Part shown: positions 1 through 9,206 of the stretch, one piece after another
Layout: each line of letters begins with the position of its first letter
How positions within the stretch are numbered: the stretch's first letter is position 1
Source: VRUE01 sp963702175
GTDB lineage: Bacteria; Actinomycetota; Thermoleophilia; Solirubrobacterales; 70-9
Reading direction: 5' to 3'
Length of the DNA stretch: 64,000 nucleotides
Assembly (NCBI GenBank): GCA_963702175.1
Contig: OY969721.1
Coordinates: 930,001-994,000, forward strand
The notes under the pieces: model-generated
The model's input: only the letters and a program-made list of their open reading frames with translations
Databases searched by the model: none
What the model was told of the DNA's origin: nothing
Position numbers and translations under genes: made by a program

Positions 1-312
1 GGCCTGATCGGGCACTCGCACGTGTCGCTCTTCTTCACCCAGCCCGACGGGCCTGGGTCGGGCGAGGTCCGGGGTGCGCGGATGAGCGATGGGGCGTTGC
101 TGGACCTCGCGAGCGGCGCCTGGCTGCTCAACCCCGGCAGCGTCGGCCAGCCGCGCGACGGGGACCCGCGCGCCGCCTGGCTGGAGCTCGACACCGAGGC
201 GCTGACTGCCTGCTTCCACCGCGTCCCCTATGACGTCGACCGCGCTGCCGCAACGATCTCCGCGGCCGGCCTGCCAAGCCGCCTCGCCGACCGCCTCCAG
301 GTCGGGATGTGA
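1..312 (+). CDS. Metallophosphoesterase, YfcE/MJ0936-like, C-terminal part (cut by left edge)
   Basis: The reading frame is open from base 1 and ends at 312, so only the last 103 residues are present. It begins with GLIGHSHVSLFF, where the G-H-S-H is the last metal-binding motif of calcineurin-like phosphoesterases. It then shows NPGSVGQPRDGDPRAAW, a hallmark of the YfcE/MJ0936-type subfamily. The N-terminal D-x-H and GN-H-D motifs must lie outside the window. The family hydrolyses phosphodiesters with two bound metals; the substrate cannot be told from here. The next gene starts 63 bases downstream on the same strand. Confidence 0.8.
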   Translation, partial: GLIGHSHVSLFFTQPDGPGSGEVRGARMSDGALLDLASGAWLLNPGSVGQPRDGDPRAAWLELDTEALTACFHRVPYDVDRAAATISAAGLPSRLADRLQVGM

Positions 313-375
313 CCGCGTCCAGGCGTCGAATGCAGGGAAAACCTGGCCCATGAGGGGTTGTCTAGACTCGCAACG

Positions 376-927
376 ATGCGCCTACTGACCGCCTTCGGAC
401 TCACTTTCGCGCTCGGCATGACCGCTGCCGCGACGCTTGCCTCCTGCGGGGGAGGAGACGACGCGCAGCTACTACCTGGTGCCGACGCGAGGGAGATCAC
501 CGCCAACCTCGATGCGGTCGAGCAGCTCGCCAGCGAAGGCGAGTGCGCCGGAGCCGAAGAAGCGGCCGAACAGGTGAGCGTGCAGGTCGAAACGCTGGAA
601 GGGGTCGACAAAGAGCTTCAACAGGCGCTCGAGCGTGGCGCTGCGAGGCTGAACGAAGTGGTCGACACCTGCGAGGAAGAGACGACCGAAGAATTCGTCC
701 CGGTGCCGGAGCCGAGCGAAAACGACGACGAGGACCAGGAAAAAGAAGAAGAGAAGGAAGAAAAAGAGCGCGAACGAGAAGAGGAGAAGGCCGAAAAAGA
801 AGAAGAGAAGGAAGTGGAACGGGAAGAAAGCGAAGAGGAACCTCCGGCGGAAGAAGTGGAACCCCCGGAAGAGCCCTCCGGCGGCATCAGCCCCAGCAGC
901 GAGGTTGAAGAGGGGGACGACGGCTGA
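376..927 (+). CDS. Secreted lipoprotein with Glu/Lys-rich tail, coupled to the kinase gene
   Basis: A 183-aa protein. The start chosen is ATG 376; a TTG at 358 in frame would only add six residues before the signal. The signal peptide MRLLTAFGLTFALGM ends in a lipobox L-A-S-C, so the mature protein should be anchored on the outer face of the membrane. Residues of about 45-105 form a helical region with two cysteines. The second half is extremely rich in Glu, Lys and Arg (runs such as EKEEEKEEKE) and then Pro and Glu, probably a charged, extended tail. Its TGA stop overlaps the ATG of the Ser/Thr kinase by one base (TGATG), so the two are translationally coupled. I infer it may be a partner or surface sensor for that kinase. 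No family was recognised. Confidence 0.6.
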   Translation: MRLLTAFGLTFALGMTAAATLASCGGGDDAQLLPGADAREITANLDAVEQLASEGECAGAEEAAEQVSVQVETLEGVDKELQQALERGAARLNEVVDTCEEETTEEFVPVPEPSENDDEDQEKEEEKEEKEREREEEKAEKEEEKEVEREESEEEPPAEEVEPPEEPSGGISPSSEVEEGDDG

Positions 928-2150
928 TGGAGGCCGGAACGCTCTCGGGCCGCTACGAGATCGGCGACCGGCTCGGCTCGGGCGGGATGTCGAACGTTCA
1001 TTGCGCCGTCGACCGCACCCTGGAGCGGACGGTCGCGGTGAAGATCCTCGCCGAGCACCTCTCCGACGACGAGCGCTTCGTCGCCCGCTTCCGCCGCGAG
1101 GCGACCTCGGTCGCGAAGCTGATCCACCCCAACATCGTCCAGGTCTACGACACCGGGATCGACCGTGGCCGCCACTACATCGTGATGGAGTACGTAGAGG
1201 GACGCTCGGGCGCCCAGATCCTCCAGAAGCAGGGCCCGCTCGACGCCGAGACCACGGCCGAGGTCGGCGCCCAGGCCTGCGCCGGGCTCGACTACGCCCA
1301 CCGGCGCGGGATCATCCACCGTGACGTCAAGCCGGGCAACCTGATGATCACCGGCGGGCCAGTCGGGGGCGGCGAGATGACCCTCAAGCTCACCGACTTC
1401 GGCATCGCGCGGGCGATCGAACAGACCCGGATCACCCAGGTCGGCTCGGTCGTCGGGACCGCCGCCTACCTTGCGCCCGAGCAGGTGCGCGGCGAGGAGG
1501 CGACGCCGGCGACTGATGTTTACGCGCTGGGCGTGGTCCTCTACCAGTTCCTTACCGGCCGGCTGCCCTACGAGGGCTCGACCCTGGCCGAGCTGGCGGT
1601 GCGCCAGCAAAACGAGCGGCCGCTGGCGCCCAGCACCTACAACGACGAGGTCTCCGAGACGCTGGGCGCGGTCGTGTTGCGAGCACTAGAGGGCGACCCG
1701 GGGCGACGCTACTCCAGCGCCGCCGAGCTGGCCGGTGGCCTGACGCTCGGCCTACGCGGCGAGGACGTGACGCTGCCGCTCGACGAAGGCGATTCGACGA
1801 CCCGCGTGCTCGGCAGCGAGACCGCCACCCGTCGGCTCGACCAAACCGAGCCGACCGCCTTCCAACCGCCGCCCTCGCAAACCAGGCGGCCGGCGCCACG
1901 GGCGCAACGACCGGCAGCGCCACCGCCGGCGCCGCCTCCCCCGGGACCGAAAAAGCGCGGCGGGTTCTCGCGATTCGTCCGTTTCGTCCTGGCCCTCGTC
2001 GCACTTGTACTTATAGCCGCAGCCGTCGCCGCCGCCGTCATCTACACCACGGATCAGGCGACCGGCGTCGAAGCAACCGAAGTAGCCGGCGACACAGTCG
2101 ACCGCGTCGTGGACGAGTTCAAGGAACTGGTCCAGAAGAACACCGAATAG
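927..2150 (+). CDS. Membrane-anchored Ser/Thr protein kinase, PknB-like (no PASTA domains)
   Basis: A 407-aa Hanks-type kinase. Residues of about 10-265 form the kinase domain, with glycine loop GSGGMSNV (18-24), catalytic Lys39 in AVKIL, HRDVKPGN (131-138) with the catalytic Asp, DFGIA (157-161) and APEQ (183-186). A Pro-rich linker follows (about 310-345), then a basic patch KKRGG and one membrane helix of about 22 residues. About 35 residues lie outside the membrane. Unlike classical PknB there are no PASTA repeats, so any ligand sensing must come from another protein, perhaps the upstream lipoprotein. The family phosphorylates Ser/Thr of cytosolic and cell-wall proteins. Confidence 0.9.
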   Translation: MEAGTLSGRYEIGDRLGSGGMSNVHCAVDRTLERTVAVKILAEHLSDDERFVARFRREATSVAKLIHPNIVQVYDTGIDRGRHYIVMEYVEGRSGAQILQKQGPLDAETTAEVGAQACAGLDYAHRRGIIHRDVKPGNLMITGGPVGGGEMTLKLTDFGIARAIEQTRITQVGSVVGTAAYLAPEQVRGEEATPATDVYALGVVLYQFLTGRLPYEGSTLAELAVRQQNERPLAPSTYNDEVSETLGAVVLRALEGDPGRRYSSAAELAGGLTLGLRGEDVTLPLDEGDSTTRVLGSETATRRLDQTEPTAFQPPPSQTRRPAPRAQRPAAPPPAPPPPGPKKRGGFSRFVRFVLALVALVLIAAAVAAAVIYTTDQATGVEATEVAGDTVDRVVDEFKELVQKNTE

Positions 2151-2158
2151 CGCTGCGG

Positions 2159-2240
2159 CGCGCGGGTCCTGTCACGGGGAGGGGGCCTGCGGGCGGGCAG
2201 GTGTGTCCGTTCTCGGCCCCCTCCCCGTGCCACCCGCGCG
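2159..2240. repeat. Palindromic repeat family A, copy 1
   Basis: An imperfect palindrome. Outer arms are cgcgcgggt (2159-2167) and acccgcgcg (2232-2240). Inner arms of 15 bp are perfect: cacggggagggggcc (2173-2187) and its complement (2215-2229). The reverse complement of 30502-30580 is clearly related, including the asymmetric stretch ggtcctgtc beside the left arm. It lies between the convergent kinase and tgt genes and overlaps the tgt stop, so a role as a shared 3'-end hairpin is possible. Confidence 0.75.
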
Positions 2241-3443
2241 AGCTGCGCTCCACGGTGTTCCCCCTCTCAGGATGCTGGCTGCATACTCGCTGAAGCCGCC
2301 TGTGACGATCGCCTCCCGGGCATGGCTTACGAGCTCCTGCATGTAAGTGAGGTTATGGAGGCAGAGGAGGCGGACGGCGGTCAGCTCCTCGGCGCGGGAG
2401 AGGTAGCTGATGTAGTCGCGGTCGTGGTTGGCGCAGGCGGGACAGGGGCAGTCCTCCACCAACGGGTCGCGGTTGCCCTCCCAGCCCGACTTGCGCAGGT
2501 CGAGACGAAAGCGGTTCTCGGGATCGGGGACCAGGGCCACGCCGTGGCGGGCGAGGCGGGTGGGGACCGCACAGTCGAAGACGTCGAGGCCGAGGGCGAT
2601 GCCGGCGAGAAGGTCGTCGACCTCGCCGATCCCGAGCAGGTGCTTGGGCGCCTCCTCGGGCAGCAGCGGGGCGGTCAGCCCCAGTACGCCGCGCATCTCC
2701 TCCTTGTCGCGGCCGAGCGTGCCGCCGATCGCGATCCCGTCGACGCCGGCCTCGGCGACTGCCTGCGCGGACTCGCGCCGCAAGTCCTCGTGGACACCAC
2801 CCTGGACGATGCCGAACACCGCCTGGCGCTCCGGTCCCTCCGCCCCGTGCCACTCAAGGCACCGCCCCAGCCAGCGATGGGTGCGCTCCATCGAGCGGGC
2901 GGTGTAGTCGCGGTCGGCGTGGTAGGGCGTGCACTCGTCGAAGACCAGGGCGATGTCGGAGCCGAGCGCCGCCTGCACCTGCATCGAGACCTCGGGCGAG
3001 ATGAACAGCTCCGAGCCGTCCCGGTAGGAACGGAATCGCACCCCCTCCTCGTCGATCGAGACAACCGAGCCGTGATCACCCCCCGGCCGCCCGCTCCCCT
3101 TGACCTCGTTCGCGACCCCGCCGTGAGCAAGCGAGAAGACCTGAAAGCCACCGGAGTCGGTGATCAGCGCCCGCTCCCAGCCCATGAACCCGCGCAGACC
3201 ACCGGCAGCGGCGATCCGCTCCGGCCCCGGCGAGACGAAGAGGTGGTAGGTGTTGCCGAGGATCAGCTCGTAGCCGAGCTCAGCCACCTCGCGCGATTCC
3301 AACCCCCGCACCGTCCCCTTGGTGGCCAGCGGTATGAACGCCGGCGTCCGCACGGCGCCATGGGCTGTGTGCAGCGTGCCGGCCCGCGCCGCGCCATCGC
3401 GCGCGCCGATCTCAAACTTCAACCTTTCCGCGTCGACCCTCAT
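2172..3443 (-). CDS. tgt: tRNA-guanine transglycosylase
   Basis: A 423-aa enzyme that exchanges guanine at the wobble position of GUN-anticodon tRNAs for a queuosine precursor. The nucleophile/acid region ITDSGGFQVF (Asp96), FDECTPY and the second catalytic segment VFDCAVPTRLARHG are all present. The zinc site is CPCPAC followed by H in CLHNLTYM. The last 30 or so residues (GGTGRGPRTDTPARP) are a low-complexity extension created where the gene runs into palindromic repeat A. The gene follows gpmI on the same strand, with a hairpin between them. Start ATG 3443. Confidence 0.95.
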   Translation of the reverse strand: MRVDAERLKFEIGARDGAARAGTLHTAHGAVRTPAFIPLATKGTVRGLESREVAELGYELILGNTYHLFVSPGPERIAAAGGLRGFMGWERALITDSGGFQVFSLAHGGVANEVKGSGRPGGDHGSVVSIDEEGVRFRSYRDGSELFISPEVSMQVQAALGSDIALVFDECTPYHADRDYTARSMERTHRWLGRCLEWHGAEGPERQAVFGIVQGGVHEDLRRESAQAVAEAGVDGIAIGGTLGRDKEEMRGVLGLTAPLLPEEAPKHLLGIGEVDDLLAGIALGLDVFDCAVPTRLARHGVALVPDPENRFRLDLRKSGWEGNRDPLVEDCPCPACANHDRDYISYLSRAEELTAVRLLCLHNLTYMQELVSHAREAIVTGGFSEYAASILRGGTPWSAARAGGTGRGPRTDTPARPQAPSP

Positions 3444-3444
3444 C

Positions 3445-3482
3445 TGATGCGTTGATGACCCTATGGGGTCATAAATGCATCA
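3445..3482. terminator. Hairpin between gpmI and tgt
   Basis: Arms tgatgcgttgatgaccc (3445-3461) and gggtcataaatgcatca (3466-3482) pair with two mismatches around a very short loop. It overlaps the gpmI stop codon and ends one base before the tgt start. No T tract follows on either strand, so it may slow or process the transcript rather than end it. Confidence 0.5.
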
Positions 3483-5006
3483 GTCGGCTTCGATCAGCGA
3501 GCGGCCGGTCATCGCCTCGGGCTTGGGGATCCCGAGCAGCTCGACCGCGGTCGGCGCCACGTCGGCGAGGATGCCGTGGTCGCGCAGGGCCAGACCCTCG
3601 CGGGTGACGACCAGGGGCACCGGGTTGAGCGAGTGCGCGGTGTTGGGCGAACCGTCGGGCTCGAGCATGTGGTCGCAGTTGCCGTGGTCGGCGGTGACGA
3701 TGCAGACCCCTCCCGTGCGCTGAACCGCGGCGACCACTTCGCCGAGGCACTCGTCGACTGTCTCGACCGCGGCGACGGCGGCCGGGATCACCCCGGTGTG
3801 GCCGACCATGTCGGGGTTGGCGAAGTTGATGACCCCGAAGCGGTACTCGCCCCCTGACCAACGCGAGACGAAGGCCTCGGCGGCAGCCCAGGCGCTCATC
3901 TCCGGCTTGTGGTCGTAGGTCGGCACGTCGCGCGGCGAATCGACCAGACAGTGCTCTTCTCCCTCGAGCTCCTGCTCACGACCGCCGTTGAAGAAGTAAG
4001 TGACGTGGGCGTACTTCTCGGTCTCGGCGACGTGCAGCTGTCGCCCTCCGGCTGCGGAGATGACTTCAGCCAGCGTCGCCTGCGGCCGCGCCTCGGGGAA
4101 GACCACTGGGTAGGGCCACCCCTTGCGGTACTCGGTCATCGTGGTCAGGTCGAGGAGCGCACCGCCGGCGCGCGGAAACTCGTCGAAGCCCGGCTCGGCC
4201 AGGGCACGGGTCAGCTGCCGGGCGCGGTCGGGGCGGAAGTTGACGAAGATCCCGACGTCGCCCTCGGCGACGCCGTCGTAATCGCCGATCACGGTCGGCT
4301 TGACGAACTCGTCGGTCTCGCCGCGCTCGTAGGAGGCGGCGATCGCCTCATCGGCGCTTGCCGCCCGCAGGCCCTCGGCGTGGACGATCGCGTCGTAGGC
4401 GAGCTTCGTCCGCTCCCAGCGGGTGTCGCGGTCCATCGCGTAGTAGCGGCCGCTGACTGTGCCGATGCGGCCGGCCCGCTTCAGCCAGCGCTCCAGCTCG
4501 GCGAGGTAGCCGCGGCCGCCGTGGGGCAGGGTGTCGCGACCGTCAGTAAAGGCGTGGAAGACGACGTCCTGGACGCCCTCCTGAGAAGCCAGCTCGATCG
4601 TCGCCTCGATGTGCTCCCATCCCGAGTGGACACCGCCGTCGGAGACGAGTCCGAGCAGGTGGAGACGGCCGCGGGGGCTATTGCGGGCGCGCTCGCAGGC
4701 TGCCAGCAGCGCCTCGTTCTCGAAGAAGCTGCCATCGGCGATCGCGTCGTCGATCCGGGCCAGATCCTGCTTGACGATTGCCCCGGCGCCGAGGTTGAGG
4801 TGGCCGACCTCGGAGTTGCCCATCTGGCCCTCGGGAAGGCCGACGTCAGGCCCCTGCGCCGAGAGCTGCGTGCTGGGGAACTCTTCCCAAAGCCGGTCAA
4901 AGACCGGTGTCTGGGCAAGCGAGATCGCGTTACCGGGGCCGGGCTCGGCCAAGCCCCAGCCGTCAAGGATGACCAGGGCGAGCGAGGGAGCCGGGTGCTC
5001 GCTCAA
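3480..5006 (-). CDS. gpmI: 2,3-bisphosphoglycerate-independent phosphoglycerate mutase
   Basis: A 508-aa alkaline-phosphatase-superfamily enzyme that interconverts 3- and 2-phosphoglycerate using two Mn ions. It shows the metal site VILDGWG (Asp15), the phosphoserine nucleophile in QMGNSEVGH (Ser65), substrate residues in HAFTDGRDT, VNFRPDRARQL, and the metal ligands PDMVGHTG and TADHGNCD. Length is normal for the family. The ATG overlaps the tpiA stop by four bases, placing it in the glycolysis operon gap-pgk-tpiA-gpmI. Confidence 0.96.
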   Translation of the reverse strand: MSEHPAPSLALVILDGWGLAEPGPGNAISLAQTPVFDRLWEEFPSTQLSAQGPDVGLPEGQMGNSEVGHLNLGAGAIVKQDLARIDDAIADGSFFENEALLAACERARNSPRGRLHLLGLVSDGGVHSGWEHIEATIELASQEGVQDVVFHAFTDGRDTLPHGGRGYLAELERWLKRAGRIGTVSGRYYAMDRDTRWERTKLAYDAIVHAEGLRAASADEAIAASYERGETDEFVKPTVIGDYDGVAEGDVGIFVNFRPDRARQLTRALAEPGFDEFPRAGGALLDLTTMTEYRKGWPYPVVFPEARPQATLAEVISAAGGRQLHVAETEKYAHVTYFFNGGREQELEGEEHCLVDSPRDVPTYDHKPEMSAWAAAEAFVSRWSGGEYRFGVINFANPDMVGHTGVIPAAVAAVETVDECLGEVVAAVQRTGGVCIVTADHGNCDHMLEPDGSPNTAHSLNPVPLVVTREGLALRDHGILADVAPTAVELLGIPKPEAMTGRSLIEAD

Positions 5007-5752
5007 CCTGCCGCTTCCACGATCGCCATAAAGTCGCCGGGGTCGAGGCTGGCGCCTCCGACCAGGGCGCCGTCGATGTCCGCTTGCGCCATCAGCTCGG
5101 CGGCGTTGCCGTGCTTGACCGAGCCGCCGTAGAGGATGCGCACCTGGTCGGCAGCCGTACCGCGCATGCGCAGCGCGTCGCGTATGAAGGCGATCGTCTC
5201 CTGGGCCTGCTCGGGCGTCGCCGTACGTCCGGTGCCGATCGCCCAGATTGGCTCGTAGGCGATCACGACCTTGGGGAGGTCGCCGGACCCGATCTCGGCC
5301 AGATCAGCCTGCAGCTGGCGCTCCAGCACCGCCTCGGTCTGCCCCCCGTCGCGAGCCTCCTCGCTCTCGCCGACGCAGAGGATCGGCTCCAGCCCGGCGG
5401 CCAGCGCAGCCGGCACCTTGCGGGCCAGCGCCTCGTCGCTCTCGCCGAAGTGCTGGCGCCGCTCGGAGTGACCGAGCACCACCGCGTCAACACCGAGCTC
5501 GGCCAACATGGGCCCTGAGACCTCGCCCGTGAAAGCGCCCGACTCCTCCTCGTGCATGTTCTGGGCTGCGACGCGGACGGCGCTCTGCGCGCACAGCTCG
5601 ACCACCGGCTTCAGCGCCGTGAACGGCGGGCAGATCACGACCTCCGGCCCCTCGGGGCCGGGCGCGCCAGGTAGGAAGGCGCCGAGGAAGGCCTCAGCCT
5701 CCTCGATCGTCTTGTGCATCTTCCAGTTGGCGGCGACGTAGGGCCTACGCAT
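5003..5752 (-). CDS. tpiA: Triose-phosphate isomerase
   Basis: A 249-aa TIM barrel that interconverts dihydroxyacetone phosphate and glyceraldehyde 3-phosphate. Key residues are visible: Lys in ANWKMHK, His in LGHSERR, catalytic Glu in AYEPIWAIGTG, and the phosphate loop YGGSVKHGNAAEL. The start at 5752 gives MRRPYVAANWKMH, the usual N-terminus; the frame is open further upstream but that part is pgk read out of frame. The start lies eight bases inside the end of pgk and its stop overlaps gpmI by four, so translation is coupled through the operon. Confidence 0.96.
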   Translation of the reverse strand: MRRPYVAANWKMHKTIEEAEAFLGAFLPGAPGPEGPEVVICPPFTALKPVVELCAQSAVRVAAQNMHEEESGAFTGEVSGPMLAELGVDAVVLGHSERRQHFGESDEALARKVPAALAAGLEPILCVGESEEARDGGQTEAVLERQLQADLAEIGSGDLPKVVIAYEPIWAIGTGRTATPEQAQETIAFIRDALRMRGTAADQVRILYGGSVKHGNAAELMAQADIDGALVGGASLDPGDFMAIVEAAG

Positions 5753-6932
5753 CGAGCAGCGCCTCCACGCCCGGCAGCTTCTTGCCCTCCAGCAACTCCA
5801 ACGACGCTCCTCCTCCGGTCGAGAGCCAGTCCACCTTCTCACCCAGCCCAAACTGCTGCAGCGCGGCGACCGAGTCGCCGCCGCCGATCACGGTCGTGCC
5901 GGGCGCCGCGGCGACCGCCTCGGCCACCGCGCGGGTGCCGGCGGCGAAGGGCTCCAACTCGAAGGCCCCCATCGGGCCGTTCCAGAGCACGGTGCCGGCA
6001 GCGGCGATCGCCTCGGCGTAGGCGGCCGCGGTGCGAGGACCGACATCGAGGCCCATCCAGCCGTCGGGGACCTCGACCCCGTCGCTCTCGCGGCGCTCCG
6101 TCCCGGCGTCGAACTCGCGACCGAGCACGAGATCGACCGGCAGCATCAGCTGGCACTCGGATTCCTCGGCGCGCTTCAGCGCCTCCTCGGCCGCCGCGAC
6201 GCTCTCGTCGTCGACCAGAGAGTTGCCGGTCGCGATCCCCTGCGCGCGGAAGAAGCTGAAGCACATCGCGCCGCCGATCAGGATCTGGTCGGCGACCTCG
6301 AGGAAGCGATCGATCACGCCGACCTTGTCGCTGACCTTGGCGCCGCCGAGGACGACGACCAGCGGGCGACGGGGCGACTCGACCACCGCGGTCAGCTCGT
6401 TCACCTCGCGCTCCAGCAGCAACCCGGCGTAGCCCCGAAGGTGGTCGGCAACCCCCTCGGTGCTGGCGTGGGCGCGGTGAGCAGCACCGAAAGCATCGTT
6501 GACGTAGAGGTCGGCCAGGCCGGCGAGCGCTTCGGCAAGCGCCGGATCGTTCGCGGTCTCCCCCGGCTCGAAGCGGACGTTCTCGAGCAACAAGACTTCG
6601 CCGGGACCGAGCCCCCCGGCCATCGTCTCGACGTCGCTGCCGACCACCGCGGGGGCCTGATGGACGGAGGCACCGAGCAGCTCCGCCAGCCGCTCGCCGA
6701 CCGGGCGCATCGAGAGCGCCGGGTCCACCTCCCCTTTCGGCCGCCCAAGGTGCGAGACGAGGACGATCGCGGCGCCCCGGTCGCGCAGCAGCTCGATCGT
6801 CGGCAGCGCCGCGCGGATCCGGGTGTCGTCCGCCACCCGGCCGCCGTCCAGCGGCACGTTGAAGTCGACCCGGACCAGCACCCTGCGGCCCGCGACGTCG
6901 GCGTCGCGGACGCTCTTCTTGGAGAAGCTCAA
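5745..6932 (-). CDS. pgk: Phosphoglycerate kinase
   Basis: A 395-aa two-domain kinase that transfers phosphate from 1,3-bisphosphoglycerate to ADP. The N-domain carries VRVDFNVPL, SHLGRPKG and the substrate segment ENVRFEPGE. The C-domain carries LGGAKVSDK, WNGPMGAFE and the nucleotide loop GGGDSVAAL, with STGGGASLELLEG near the end. Length and motifs are complete. It lies 18 bases after gap and overlaps tpiA by eight bases. Confidence 0.97.
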   Translation of the reverse strand: MSFSKKSVRDADVAGRRVLVRVDFNVPLDGGRVADDTRIRAALPTIELLRDRGAAIVLVSHLGRPKGEVDPALSMRPVGERLAELLGASVHQAPAVVGSDVETMAGGLGPGEVLLLENVRFEPGETANDPALAEALAGLADLYVNDAFGAAHRAHASTEGVADHLRGYAGLLLEREVNELTAVVESPRRPLVVVLGGAKVSDKVGVIDRFLEVADQILIGGAMCFSFFRAQGIATGNSLVDDESVAAAEEALKRAEESECQLMLPVDLVLGREFDAGTERRESDGVEVPDGWMGLDVGPRTAAAYAEAIAAAGTVLWNGPMGAFELEPFAAGTRAVAEAVAAAPGTTVIGGGDSVAALQQFGLGEKVDWLSTGGGASLELLEGKKLPGVEALLDA

Positions 6933-6950
6933 GGCGCCGTCCTCGCGGGC

Positions 6951-7976
<1,026 letters not shown>

Positions 7977-8025
7977 GAAGTCATTGCCTCCTGAATTGGT
8001 TTGGGACCGATCTTATGAAGTCGAG

Positions 8026-8388
8026 CTAGTCGGACCCGATCGTGATCTCGATCTCGTACCCGTCCGGGTCCTTGAGGAAGGCCGAGTAGGAGCCCGAGCC
8101 GTGCGAGCGGCGCTCGCCGGGGTCGCTGACGCTGACGCCGCCGGCGGCGACCCCCGCTTCCCAGGCCGCCTTGACCGCGACGATCCCCAGGGCGGAGAAA
8201 CTGAGCAGGCCGAAGCCCGGTCGTGCCTCATGGTGGGAGGCGATAAAGAAGACCGGCTTGGCGATGCCCCAGCCAACCGTCCCGTCTTCCTCGAAATGAC
8301 GCCGCCAGCCGAGCGGAGCGAGCAGCGCGTCGTAGAACGAGGCGCTTCGCTCGAGCTCCGAAACCTCCAAAAGAACGTGGTGCAGCAT
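8026..8388 (-). CDS. VOC (glyoxalase/dioxygenase fold) family protein
   Basis: A 120-aa single-unit VOC protein: MLHHVLLEVSELERSASFYDALL at the N-terminus and FLKDPDGYEIEI at the C-terminus are the paired beta-alpha-beta-beta-beta signatures. Possible metal ligands are His3 or His4 in the first module and the Glu of the C-terminal EIEI in the second, with His-His in ASHHEARPG between. Members act as glyoxalases, dioxygenases or antibiotic-binding proteins; nothing here fixes the substrate. It lies between the ABC exporter and gap, all on the minus strand, with 44- and 49-base gaps. Confidence 0.75.
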   Translation of the reverse strand: MLHHVLLEVSELERSASFYDALLAPLGWRRHFEEDGTVGWGIAKPVFFIASHHEARPGFGLLSFSALGIVAVKAAWEAGVAAGGVSVSDPGERRSHGSGSYSAFLKDPDGYEIEITIGSD

Positions 8389-8432
8389 TGCGAAGGGAGG
8401 CTATAAGGGAATCTCGCCCGAAGGCTGCCCGC

Positions 8433-9206
8433 TCAGCCGCCGCGCGGGCTCCAGCGGAAGAAGCGAATCGCGAGCAACAATCCGGCGACGCCCCAGACCG
8501 CGACCACGGCGAGGTGTCCCCAGTCGAGGCTGGCGCCGGTCGCGCTAGGGATGTAGGCGTCGAAGAAAGACTGGAAGAAGGGCCGGACCGGGAAATGGTT
8601 GGCGAAGTCGACGACGCCGCTGGGCAGCTCGTTGTCGGGAATGAAGACGCCGGAGAGGAAGTAGAGCGGCAGCAACAGCGCGTTGACGATCGGCGCGGCC
8701 GCATCCTGGGAGGGAATCACCGCGGTCAGGGCGATGCCGAGGCAGCAGAAGGAGGCGGCGCCGACGACGAGGACGAGGACGATCTCTGGCAACGCTGACC
8801 AAGGGATCGGGACGTCGTAGAGGAGGCGCCCGATCACGGCGATCAGCGCCAGCATCATCATCGCGAGGACGATCGAGTTGCCGACCCGTCCGGCGATGAA
8901 GACCCAGGGGGGCATCGGCGTCCCCCTTCCCCGCTTTAGCCGCCCGTCCTCGCGCGCGATCGTCAGCGACATCGTCAGCGACTGCATCGTCGCTGAGATC
9001 ACGGCCAGGGTGATGATCGCCGGCACGTAGTAGGCGGTCGTCTCGATGCCGCCGCGCACATCGATCGTCTGGTCACCGAAGATCGTGGCGAAGATCAGCA
9101 GCAGGACGACCGGGAAGGCAACGGTGAAGAAAACCGAGGCGGGATTGCGCCAGAAGGCCTTCTGGTCGTAGCGGAACTGATGCGCGACGAGGGCGAAGCC
9201 GTTCAC
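8433..9206 (-). CDS. ABC-2 type transporter permease
   Basis: A 257-aa membrane protein with about six hydrophobic segments: VFFTVAFPVVLLLIFATIF, YYVPAIITLAVISA, the stretch around SIVLAMMMLALIAVIG, VLVLVVGAASFCCLGIALTAV, ALLLPLYFLSGVFIP and LAVVAVWGVAGLLLAIRFF. The segment FLSGVFIP and the final large loop match ABC-2 (drug or polymer exporter) permeases. Its start overlaps the end of the ATPase gene by four bases, so the two make one exporter. Substrate unknown. Confidence 0.85.
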   Translation of the reverse strand: MNGFALVAHQFRYDQKAFWRNPASVFFTVAFPVVLLLIFATIFGDQTIDVRGGIETTAYYVPAIITLAVISATMQSLTMSLTIAREDGRLKRGRGTPMPPWVFIAGRVGNSIVLAMMMLALIAVIGRLLYDVPIPWSALPEIVLVLVVGAASFCCLGIALTAVIPSQDAAAPIVNALLLPLYFLSGVFIPDNELPSGVVDFANHFPVRPFFQSFFDAYIPSATGASLDWGHLAVVAVWGVAGLLLAIRFFRWSPRGG

